In this document: positions 1 through 6,081 of the stretch, one piece after another
How positions within the stretch are numbered: the stretch's first letter is position 1
How the letters are laid out: each line of letters opens with the position of its first letter
Source of the DNA: Oscillospiraceae bacterium
GTDB taxonomy: Bacteria; Bacillota_A; Clostridia; Oscillospirales; Ruminococcaceae
NCBI GenBank assembly: GCA_017400025.1
Contig: JAFQAF010000041.1
Coordinates: forward strand, 1 to 7,291
DNA length: 7,291 nucleotides
Direction of reading: 5' to 3'
The notes under the pieces: model-generated
Told to the model about the DNA's origin: nothing
Database searches by the model: none
The model's input: only the letters and a program-made list of their open reading frames with translations
Program-made: the position numbers and the translations under genes

Positions 1-1822
1 CTTCCCTGAGTTTTTTAGGGAGGTTAATTACTTTCTTCCCGCTTAAATACTGGCCGGTGATACTTTCTTCACAGTTTTCAATATCTGCAAGTGTACCCTG
101 TGCCACAATCTGCCCGCCGTGCACACCTGCACCCGGACCGATATCATCTATATGGTCTGCTGCCCTTATAGTATCCTCATCGTGTTCAACAACAATAAGG
201 GTATTGCCAAGGTCACGCAGATGGCGCAGAGTGTCTATCAGTTTTTCATTGTCTCTCTGATGAAGACCGATACTTGGTTCATCAAGAACATACAGCACGC
301 CTACAAGTGATGAACCTATCTGTGTAGCCAGACGTATACGCTGGCTTTCACCGCCGGAAAGTGATGCTGCACTTCTTGCCAGTGTAAGATATTCAAGACC
401 TACACTTTTAAGGAAGTTCAGTCTGCCCTTTACCTCCTTAAGAATACTTTCAGCAATAAGCAGCTCTCTGTCGGTAAGTCTGATTTCATCAAGGAATTTC
501 AATGCATCGCGTACACTCATTTTTGTGAAATCAGCAATGTTTATGCCACCTACAGTTACAGCAAGAATTTCTGGTTTCAGTCTGTCGCCATGGCATTCCG
601 GGCATTCAATACCGCTCATAACACCGGAAATTTCTTCTTTCACCCAGTTAGAATTTGTCTCCCTGAAACGTCTTTCAAGGTTTGGAATAATGCCTTCAAA
701 CTCTGTCTGGTATTTGCTCATACCTCTGTCTGTTTCGCGGTAAAGGTCAAGTTTTTCACCTTTTGTACCATAAAGCAATGCATCAAGGGCCTCTTTTGAA
801 AGGTCTTTTAAAGGTGTGGAAAGGGTAAAACCGTATCTCTGTGCAAGACCTCTGTAATACATCCGTGAAACAGAGCCTTCTGCATAGTACCAGCCACTTG
901 CCTTTATTGCACCCTGGTCTATAGAAAGCTTTTTGTTTGGCAGTATAAGTTCCGGGTCCACACGCATAAATACACCAAGGCCGGAACATTTTTCGCAGGC
1001 ACCGAACGGGTTGTTGAAAGAAAACATTCTCGGTGCAAGTTCATCAATACTTATACCGTGCTCAGGACAGGCAAAATTCTGTGAAAACAGCATTTCCTCT
1101 CCACCGATAACATCAATTACTACTGTTCCGTTTGTAAGGGAAAGTGCTGTTTCAAGGCTCTGTGCCAGTCGGGATGCAATATCTTCCCTTATGGAAAGTC
1201 TGTCCACAACTATTTCTATATTATGCTTCTTATTCTTTTCAAGTGAGATATCTTCTTCAAGGTCATAGATATTGCCATTTACCCTTACACGGACAAAGCC
1301 CTGCCTCTTGGCAGCATCAAATTCCTTTACATGTGTGCCTTTCTGGCCCTTTACAACCGGCGCAAGAATCTGGAAACGGGTTCCCTCAGGCAGTTCCATA
1401 ATTGCATCCACCATCTGGTCCACAGTCTGCTGTTTAATCTCCCTGCCACATACCGGACAATGCGGAATACCAATTCTTGCGTAAAGAAGACGCAGATAGT
1501 CATAGATTTCTGTTACAGTGCCCACAGTGGAGCGTGGGTTCTTGGATGTTGTTTTCTGGTCTATGGAAATGGCAGGTGAAAGACCTTCGATAGATTCCAC
1601 ATTTGGTTTCTCCATCTGGCCCAGAAACATTCTGGCATAGGAAGAAAGACTTTCCATATATCGCCTCTGTCCGTCGGCATATATGGTATCAAATGCCAGA
1701 CTGGATTTACCGCTGCCGGACAGACCTGTCATAACAACAAGCTTGTCCCTCGGGATTGTGACATCCACATTTTTAAGGTTATTCTCTTTTGCACCTTTTA
1801 TAACAATTTTGTCGTTGTTCAT
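1..1822 (-). CDS. uvrA: UvrA, excinuclease ABC subunit A (5' part; 3' end beyond window)
   Basis: UvrA is the ATP-dependent damage-recognition subunit of nucleotide excision repair: it binds DNA as a dimer, loads UvrB at the lesion and then leaves. The frame runs without a stop from the ATG at 1822 to the left edge, giving 607 codons. That is roughly two thirds of a family that is usually about 940-960 residues. Visible landmarks are Walker A of the first ATPase (GLSGSGKS, 33-40), a CPVC pair at 122-125, a zinc module made of C252-x2-H255 and C276-x2-C279, a CPEC pair at 407-410, the ABC signature LSGGE at 488-492, Walker B ending LDEP at 513-516, and the H-loop VEHD at 545-548. The second ATPase domain lies outside the window. 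AGAGGA (1826-1831) supports the start. The gene begins 15 nt after the uvrB stop with no terminator between, so the two are very probably cotranscribed. No frameshift or missing ATPase motif is seen in the part present. Confidence 0.98.
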   Translation of the reverse strand, partial: MNNDKIVIKGAKENNLKNVDVTIPRDKLVVMTGLSGSGKSSLAFDTIYADGQRRYMESLSSYARMFLGQMEKPNVESIEGLSPAISIDQKTTSKNPRSTVGTVTEIYDYLRLLYARIGIPHCPVCGREIKQQTVDQMVDAIMELPEGTRFQILAPVVKGQKGTHVKEFDAAKRQGFVRVRVNGNIYDLEEDISLEKNKKHNIEIVVDRLSIREDIASRLAQSLETALSLTNGTVVIDVIGGEEMLFSQNFACPEHGISIDELAPRMFSFNNPFGACEKCSGLGVFMRVDPELILPNKKLSIDQGAIKASGWYYAEGSVSRMYYRGLAQRYGFTLSTPLKDLSKEALDALLYGTKGEKLDLYRETDRGMSKYQTEFEGIIPNLERRFRETNSNWVKEEISGVMSGIECPECHGDRLKPEILAVTVGGINIADFTKMSVRDALKFLDEIRLTDRELLIAESILKEVKGRLNFLKSVGLEYLTLARSAASLSGGESQRIRLATQIGSSLVGVLYVLDEPSIGLHQRDNEKLIDTLRHLRDLGNTLIVVEHDEDTIRAADHIDDIGPGAGVHGGQIVAQGTLADIENCEESITGQYLSGKKVINLPKKLRE

Positions 1823-1837
1823 TTTTCCTCTTTATCT

Positions 1838-3799
1838 TTATTTCATTTTTCTCAGTTTTTCAATCCTGTCTCTCAGGAATGCTGCATGCTCAAATTCAAG
1901 TATCTTGGCAGCCTGTTTCATTTCCTTGGTCAGGCGCTCAATAAGCCGCTCTCTCTCTGCCTTGGACATTCGTTTGGACTGCTTTTTGGCTGAATCTTCC
2001 TTGGAAGATATTTCGATAATGCCACGGATGTCTTTTTTGACAGTTTCAGGAACAATTCCGTGTTCCTTATTATAGGCAATCTGTATTTCACGCCTGCGGT
2101 AAGTCTCGGTTATAGCACGTTCCATAGAATTTGTAACTGTATCTGCATACATGATAACCTGACCGTTTGCATTTCTGGCAGCACGTCCTATTGTCTGTAT
2201 AAGGCTGGTTTCACTGCGCAGGAAGCCTTCCTTATCAGCGTCAAGAATAGCTATAAGGCTTACTTCCGGCAGGTCAAGGCCTTCACGTAGCAGGTTGATG
2301 CCTACAAGAACATCTATTGTACCCACACGCAGGTCCCTGATAAGCTCCATTCTTTCAAATGTATCCACTTCATGGTGCATATATTTTACTTTAATCTTTT
2401 TGGCCGCAAGATATTCTGTAAGGTCTTCGGCCATCTTTTTGGTCAGAGTTGTTATAAGAACCCTTTCATCCCGCTTTATTCTTTCATATATTTCTCCCAG
2501 CAGGTCTTCTATCTGGCCTTCAACCGGTTTTACTATAATTTCCGGGTCAATAAGACCTGTAGGACGTATTATAAGCTCAACTGTCTGCTCTGTCAGTTCC
2601 TTTTCATATTTGCCCGGTGTGGCAGAAACATAGACGGTCTGATTGATTTTTTCCTTGAATTCATCAAATTTCAGCGGTCTGTTGTCAAAGGCACTTGGCA
2701 GACGGAAACCGTATTCAACCAGATTTTTCTTTCTGGCGTAGTCACCGCCGTACATAGCACCGACCTGCGGAATAGTAACATGACTTTCGTCAATGAACAG
2801 CAGGAAGTCATCCGGGAAGTAATCCAGCAGTGTCGTGCCTGTCTCACCCGGTTTTCTTCCGGAAAAAACAGCAGAGTAGTTTTCAATCCCTTTGCACATA
2901 CCTACTTCCATCAGCATTTCCATATCGTACTGTGTACGCTGTGAAATTCTCTGTGCTTCAATAAGTTTTCCCTGGCTTGTGAACATTTCCACCTGCCGAT
3001 CCATTTCATTTCTGATATTTTCCAGTGCCACCTTCATTTTTTCTTCAGAAACAATATAGTGACTGGCCGGGAATATGGCAACATGGTTTACAGTTGCAAT
3101 CACATTGCCGGTTACAACGTGTATTTCCCTTATTCTTTCTATCTCATCGCCAAAAAATTCTATTCTGAACGCAGTTTCGTGTGAATAAGCCGGGTATACT
3201 TCAACTATATCACCACGTACACGGAATTTATTACGGACAAAATTCATATCATTTCGCTCATACTGCAGGCGCACAAGCCCACGCATCAGCTCTTCCCTGC
3301 TCATTCTGTTGCCCGGACGCAGGGAAATTACCATTTCTCGGTAATCTATAGGGTCACCAAGGGAGTATATACAGGATACACTGGCGACAATAATAACGTC
3401 ACGGCGTTCAGATAAAGCCGCAGTTGCACTGTGGCGCAGCCTGTCTATTTCTTCATTTATGGCACTGTCTTTTTCTATATATACATCCTTGCCGGGAATA
3501 TAGGCTTCAGGCTGATAGTAGTCATAGTAGGACACAAAATATTCCACAGCGTTGTCAGGGAAAAATTCCTTGAACTCTGTACACAACTGGGCAGCCAGTG
3601 TCTTATTGTGGGCCAGCACCAGGGTAGGCCTGTTTACCTTCTGGATAATCTGTGCCATTGTATATGTTTTACCGGTACCTGTAGCACCCAGAAGAATCTG
3701 ATTTTTATAGCCTTTTTCTATACCTTCACTGATTTTTTCTATTGCCTGTGGCTGGTCGCCAGAAGGCACATAATCGCTTTTAAGTACAAATCTGTCCAT
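1838..3799 (-). CDS. uvrB: UvrB, excinuclease ABC subunit B
   Basis: UvrB is the helicase-like subunit of nucleotide excision repair. It is loaded by UvrA, verifies the lesion by strand opening and recruits UvrC for incision. The protein is complete at 653 residues, normal for the family. In order it shows Walker A GATGTGKT (38-45), the tyrosine-rich beta-hairpin region that clamps DNA ([10 protein letters not shown], 91-100), the DESH box (337-340), SAT (392-394), the motif V region around [13 protein letters not shown] (500-512), motif [11 protein letters not shown] (535-543) with both arginines (539 and 542), and a C-terminal UVR coiled-coil domain (about 617-652) that contacts UvrC. A charged, low-hydrophobicity linker at about 599-615 precedes the UVR domain. 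The start is fixed by a strong GGGAGGAG at 3804-3811. The gene lies 38 nt downstream of the SseB-like gene and 15 nt upstream of uvrA. No LexA-type operator was seen in its upstream region. Confidence 0.99.
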   Translation of the reverse strand: MDRFVLKSDYVPSGDQPQAIEKISEGIEKGYKNQILLGATGTGKTYTMAQIIQKVNRPTLVLAHNKTLAAQLCTEFKEFFPDNAVEYFVSYYDYYQPEAYIPGKDVYIEKDSAINEEIDRLRHSATAALSERRDVIIVASVSCIYSLGDPIDYREMVISLRPGNRMSREELMRGLVRLQYERNDMNFVRNKFRVRGDIVEVYPAYSHETAFRIEFFGDEIERIREIHVVTGNVIATVNHVAIFPASHYIVSEEKMKVALENIRNEMDRQVEMFTSQGKLIEAQRISQRTQYDMEMLMEVGMCKGIENYSAVFSGRKPGETGTTLLDYFPDDFLLFIDESHVTIPQVGAMYGGDYARKKNLVEYGFRLPSAFDNRPLKFDEFKEKINQTVYVSATPGKYEKELTEQTVELIIRPTGLIDPEIIVKPVEGQIEDLLGEIYERIKRDERVLITTLTKKMAEDLTEYLAAKKIKVKYMHHEVDTFERMELIRDLRVGTIDVLVGINLLREGLDLPEVSLIAILDADKEGFLRSETSLIQTIGRAARNANGQVIMYADTVTNSMERAITETYRRREIQIAYNKEHGIVPETVKKDIRGIIEISSKEDSAKKQSKRMSKAERERLIERLTKEMKQAAKILEFEHAAFLRDRIEKLRKMK

Positions 3800-3803
3800 A
3801 TAT

Positions 3804-3811
3804 CTCCTCCC
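3804..3811 (-). promoter_or_regulatory. Ribosome binding site of uvrB
   Basis: GGGAGGAG on the minus strand lies four bases upstream of the ATG at 3799. It fixes the uvrB start and shows that uvrB has its own strong translation initiation although it follows the SseB-like gene closely. Confidence 0.75.
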
Positions 3812-3837
3812 TTTCTTTATTATATGAATGAAATAAA

Positions 3838-4260
3838 TTACAGTATTTCCCTGAGAATATCTGTATAAAAGCTTACCGGTGCAGTAAAGCTCCGGCCTGC
3901 AGGATTTACTATAACACCATCACATATATTCTTTTCTGAAATCAGCTTTATAACGTATTTAAGCTTCATAATTCCGGTGTTTATTTCACGGCTGCTTTCA
4001 AATCTGTTTTTCACAGCCATCATTTCGTCTACTCCTGTCAGCAGCGGGAAAAGGCTGTGCCCCTGTCCGTCATCAAGAAGCAGAAATACAGAATACTTTT
4101 TACCGTTTCTGTTCAATGTTTCTGTCAGGACATAAATATCCTCATCTTTCAGCAGAGCATTACGGAATGCACCTATAATGTCATAGATTCCATTTACAGT
4201 ATCGGTTTTATAGTAATCTTCTATAAGTTTTACTGCATTTATAAGTTCTGAGGATGCCAT
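3838..4260 (-). CDS. Small SseB-like protein of unknown function, upstream of uvrB
   Basis: This is a 140-residue, probably cytoplasmic protein with no signal peptide or membrane segment. The N-terminal third is helical and charged. A central beta-rich part (42-75) contains [10 protein letters not shown] and [11 protein letters not shown]. The C-terminal part has [12 protein letters not shown] (114-125). The order 'strand with a Phe-Pro turn, a Thr-x-x-Asp/Glu helix start, then a hydrophobic strand ending in Asn-Pro' is what I associate with the SseB N-terminal domain family. That assignment is by eye only. SseB was first named in enterobacteria for enhanced serine sensitivity, and many Firmicutes carry domain homologues with no known activity. 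No catalytic residues are evident. The ATG at 4260 has a very strong GGAGGGG four to ten bases upstream, and the extended -10 promoter at 4303-4308 lies just ahead. Only 38 nt separate the stop from uvrB, so it probably heads the uvrBA transcript. Gene reality is well supported; the family call is tentative. Confidence 0.85.
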   Translation of the reverse strand: MASSELINAVKLIEDYYKTDTVNGIYDIIGAFRNALLKDEDIYVLTETLNRNGKKYSVFLLLDDGQGHSLFPLLTGVDEMMAVKNRFESSREINTGIMKLKYVIKLISEKNICDGVIVNPAGRSFTAPVSFYTDILREIL

Positions 4261-4262
4261 AA

Positions 4263-4269
4263 CCCCTCC
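4263..4269 (-). promoter_or_regulatory. Ribosome binding site of the SseB-like gene
   Basis: GGAGGGG on the minus strand ends two bases before the ATG at 4260, with its GGAGG core about four bases away. This is a near-ideal Shine-Dalgarno match and the main evidence that the small 140-codon frame is a real, well-translated gene beginning at this codon. Confidence 0.75.
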
Positions 4270-4302
4270 GGATATATTTTCAATATTTTTGTGTAGTAGT
4301 AT

Positions 4303-4331
4303 ATTATATCATAATTTTGTGAAAAAAGATA
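4303..4331 (-). promoter_or_regulatory. Promoter for the SseB-like-uvrB-uvrA unit (extended -10)
   Basis: On the minus strand, a perfect TATAAT (4308 to 4303) is preceded directly by TGA, making an extended -10 element. Seventeen bases upstream is TATCTT (4331-4326), a poor -35. The extended -10 usually compensates for this. The predicted start of transcription, near 4296, would give a leader of about 36 nt before the ATG at 4260. Sigma-A dependence is inferred from the consensus. No operator-like palindrome overlaps it. Confidence 0.5.
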
Positions 4332-4359
4332 GTATGCACCGTAATATGATTTATATCTG

Positions 4360-5046
4360 TCAGTAATCAAATCTCCGAAACTCTCCACTGTCTGCCAGTG
4401 ACACATAATCATTGTCTGCAACGATAATATGGTCGCATAATCTGACATTTACAGTTTCAAGAGCATAAAACACTTTTTGTGTTGTAAGTCTGTCTTCCCT
4501 TGACGGAAGCGCCAGCCCTGCAGGATGATTGTGTGCAAGAATAGCACCTGTGGCATTGCAGTTTATGGCAAGGGAAACTATTTTCTTTACTGAAATTTTT
4601 GAAAGATTTACAATTCCTTCAGAAATCTTCTCACATTTGAGTATCTTGCGCTTGTCATCAAGCAGAAGCAGATACACCTCTTCTACAGATTTGCCGTAAA
4701 AACGAGGTATAAAGAATCGTCCGGCCTCTTCTGTGGATGTGATTGTCTGTATGCTCCTGGTTTTATCTGTATGATATAAAGAGAAAAGTTCCGGAATCAG
4801 CTTTATAAGTGTAGCAGTATGCATGCTTATCCCTTTTACGCTGCACAGTTCCTCAGCAGATGCATCAAACACTGCTGAAATAGAACCAAATTTATCCAGC
4901 AGATTATGAGCAATCTCATTTGTATCCATACGTGGAATGGAGTAGAAAAGCAACAGCTCAAGCACATTATGTTCTTCAAAACCCTCAAGGCCCTGACTGA
5001 GAAATCGGTCTTTAAGTCTTGCTCGGTGTCCGTCGTGTACGCCCAT
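4360..5046 (-). CDS. radC: RadC family JAMM/MPN-domain protein (UPF0758)
   Basis: This is a complete 228-residue RadC-family protein. The N-terminal domain opens with VHDGHRARLKDRF and continues with a helical LELLLFYSIPRMDTNEIAH stretch (29-47). A helix-hairpin-helix-like segment follows at about 68-82 (VKGIS). The C-terminal JAMM domain carries the metal-site set: E143, H172-x-H174 in AHNHPAG, S182 and D185, followed by the conserved CDHIIVADNDYVSL region (204-217). All metal ligands are intact, so a metalloprotease-like fold is expected. The enzymatic substrate is unknown for the family, and the old link to radiation repair in Escherichia coli has been questioned. The usual Pro-Arg-Glu stretch ahead of the histidines is replaced here by SKISVKKI, a lineage difference. 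AAAGGTGA at 5051-5058 fixes the ATG at 5046. It is transcribed divergently from the pseudouridine synthase gene and lies 99 nt upstream of the SseB-like gene, which has its own promoter, so radC may be a separate unit. Confidence 0.95.
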   Translation of the reverse strand: MGVHDGHRARLKDRFLSQGLEGFEEHNVLELLLFYSIPRMDTNEIAHNLLDKFGSISAVFDASAEELCSVKGISMHTATLIKLIPELFSLYHTDKTRSIQTITSTEEAGRFFIPRFYGKSVEEVYLLLLDDKRKILKCEKISEGIVNLSKISVKKIVSLAINCNATGAILAHNHPAGLALPSREDRLTTQKVFYALETVNVRLCDHIIVADNDYVSLADSGEFRRFDY

Positions 5047-5062
5047 TTTTTCACCTTTATTG

Positions 5063-5091
5063 TTTACTATTTATAAAAAATATTATATACT
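5063..5091 (+). promoter_or_regulatory. Possible promoter for the pseudouridine synthase unit
   Basis: TTTACT (5063-5068) and TATACT (5086-5091) are separated by exactly 17 bases. They match the sigma-A -35 and -10 consensus at four and five of six positions. Transcription would begin near 5098, about 40 nt before the ATG at 5139. The spacer is so AT-rich that chance matches are common: a second TATACT at 5099-5104 lacks a good -35. Confidence 0.35.
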
Positions 5092-5102
5092 AAATTATTA
5101 TA
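5082..5102 (-). promoter_or_regulatory. Possible -10 elements for radC in the divergent spacer
   Basis: Two perfect TATAAT hexamers read on the minus strand, at 5087-5082 and 5102-5097. Neither has a convincing -35 at 16-18 bases nor an extended -10 TG. Either could serve radC (start at 5046), with leaders of roughly 28 or 43 nt. Both overlap or abut the candidate rightward -10, so the two directions may compete. Confidence 0.3.
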
Positions 5103-5138
5103 CTACATTACGCATTAAATTAAAAGCAGGTAAAGTTA

Positions 5139-6080
5139 ATGAAAAGCTATACAGCAGGAAAAAACGAAGAAAACCTTCGCCTTTTACGCTTTTGTGAAAA
5201 GGTATGCCCTTCTATGCCCAAAAGTATGCTTCATAAGGCATTCCGCAACAAAAGAATAAAAATCAATGGCAAAAAACAGGACGCTGACTACAGATTGAAA
5301 GAGGGCGACCTGATTGAATTATACATAAATGATGAATTTTTTACAGACAAAAAAGCAGTAACTGCAACAGATTTCTCCAGCCTCAAAATTTTGTATGAAG
5401 ACGATAATATTCTGCTGGCAATAAAGCCTTTTGGACTTCTTTGCCATTCAGACAATAAAAACGAACCAAATCTTATCGATATGATACTGTCATATCTGCG
5501 GTACAAAGGTGAATTTGAACCCGACAAGGAGAACAGCTTTACACCAGCTTTGTGCAACAGAATTGACCAGGGCACTGAAGGAATTGTAATTGCAGCAAAA
5601 AATTACACTTCGCTTGTAGATATGAACAGTCTGATTAAAAACAATCTGCTGAATAAAAGTTATCTTTGTGTGACAGAAAAATCCATAAAGGATGGCGAAT
5701 ACAAAGCATTCCTTAAAAGAGATAAAACTGCAAAAAAAGTGACAGTTACACCAACCAAAGTATCTGATGAATATAAAGTAATTATCACACAGTTCCGCAC
5801 ACTGAAAAGAAAAAGCAGCTACAATCTGATAGAATGTACTCTGATTACCGGCAGAACACATCAGATACGTGCGCATCTCGCTTTCCTCGGGCGGCCTATT
5901 ATCGGCGACAGAAAATATGGTACAAATCACAAAAAACTGGACAGCCAGCTTCTTTGTGCATACAGACTGTCTTTCGGAAAAATTCCGGAAAGTTCTTCTG
6001 TGGCATATCTGACCGGACGCAGTTTTATATATGAAGAAAACTCTGTTATCAGATTTTTCAATGAAATCAGGGAGGTTTAG
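5139..6080 (+). CDS. RluA-family pseudouridine synthase with N-terminal S4 domain
   Basis: This protein isomerises uridine to pseudouridine in structured RNA. RluC and RluD, the best known relatives with this architecture, act on 23S rRNA, but the target here cannot be read from sequence. The 313 residues give an S4 RNA-binding domain at about 12-75, with SMLHKAFRNKRIKINGK (29-45) and LKEGDLIELY (53-62), then the catalytic domain from about 83. The catalytic motif is NRIDQGTEG (140-148), with D143 as the expected nucleophile. The family more often has HRLD, so the His and Leu are changed while Arg and Asp are kept. The second signature GRTHQIRAHLAFLGRPI (238-254) is intact, followed by GDRKYG (256-261). 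The ATG at 5139 has only a modest AGCAGG about nine bases upstream, and no better in-frame start is seen. The gene starts the rightward unit after the divergent spacer, and its last codons contain the ribosome binding site of the next gene. Confidence 0.95.
   Translation: MKSYTAGKNEENLRLLRFCEKVCPSMPKSMLHKAFRNKRIKINGKKQDADYRLKEGDLIELYINDEFFTDKKAVTATDFSSLKILYEDDNILLAIKPFGLLCHSDNKNEPNLIDMILSYLRYKGEFEPDKENSFTPALCNRIDQGTEGIVIAAKNYTSLVDMNSLIKNNLLNKSYLCVTEKSIKDGEYKAFLKRDKTAKKVTVTPTKVSDEYKVIITQFRTLKRKSSYNLIECTLITGRTHQIRAHLAFLGRPIIGDRKYGTNHKKLDSQLLCAYRLSFGKIPESSSVAYLTGRSFIYEENSVIRFFNEIREV
6070..6075 (+). promoter_or_regulatory. Ribosome binding site that selects the GTG start at 6082
   Basis: GGGAGG sits inside the last codons of the pseudouridine synthase gene, six bases upstream of the GTG. 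Its position next to the upstream stop at 6078-6080 suggests that ribosomes ending the first gene can re-initiate on the second. Confidence 0.7.
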
Positions 6081-6081
6081 A

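Noticed and set aside
2372..2944. A 190-codon plus-strand frame, with others at 3431-3868 and 1683-2075, opposite uvrB and uvrA
   Set aside because: All are antisense shadows of highly conserved repair genes, and their translations resemble no known family.
3819..3824. A TATAAT on the minus strand between the SseB-like gene and uvrB, a possible private uvrB promoter
   Set aside because: No -35 or extended -10 is present, and the implied start of transcription would fall at the ribosome binding site itself. It is probably chance in an AT-rich spacer.
4324..4355. A possible terminator after radC: AGATA and TATCT arms followed by a run of T on the minus strand
   Set aside because: Only five weak A/T-rich pairs close a loop of about 20 bases, so a stable intrinsic terminator is unlikely. 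The same bases form the weak -35 region of the next promoter.
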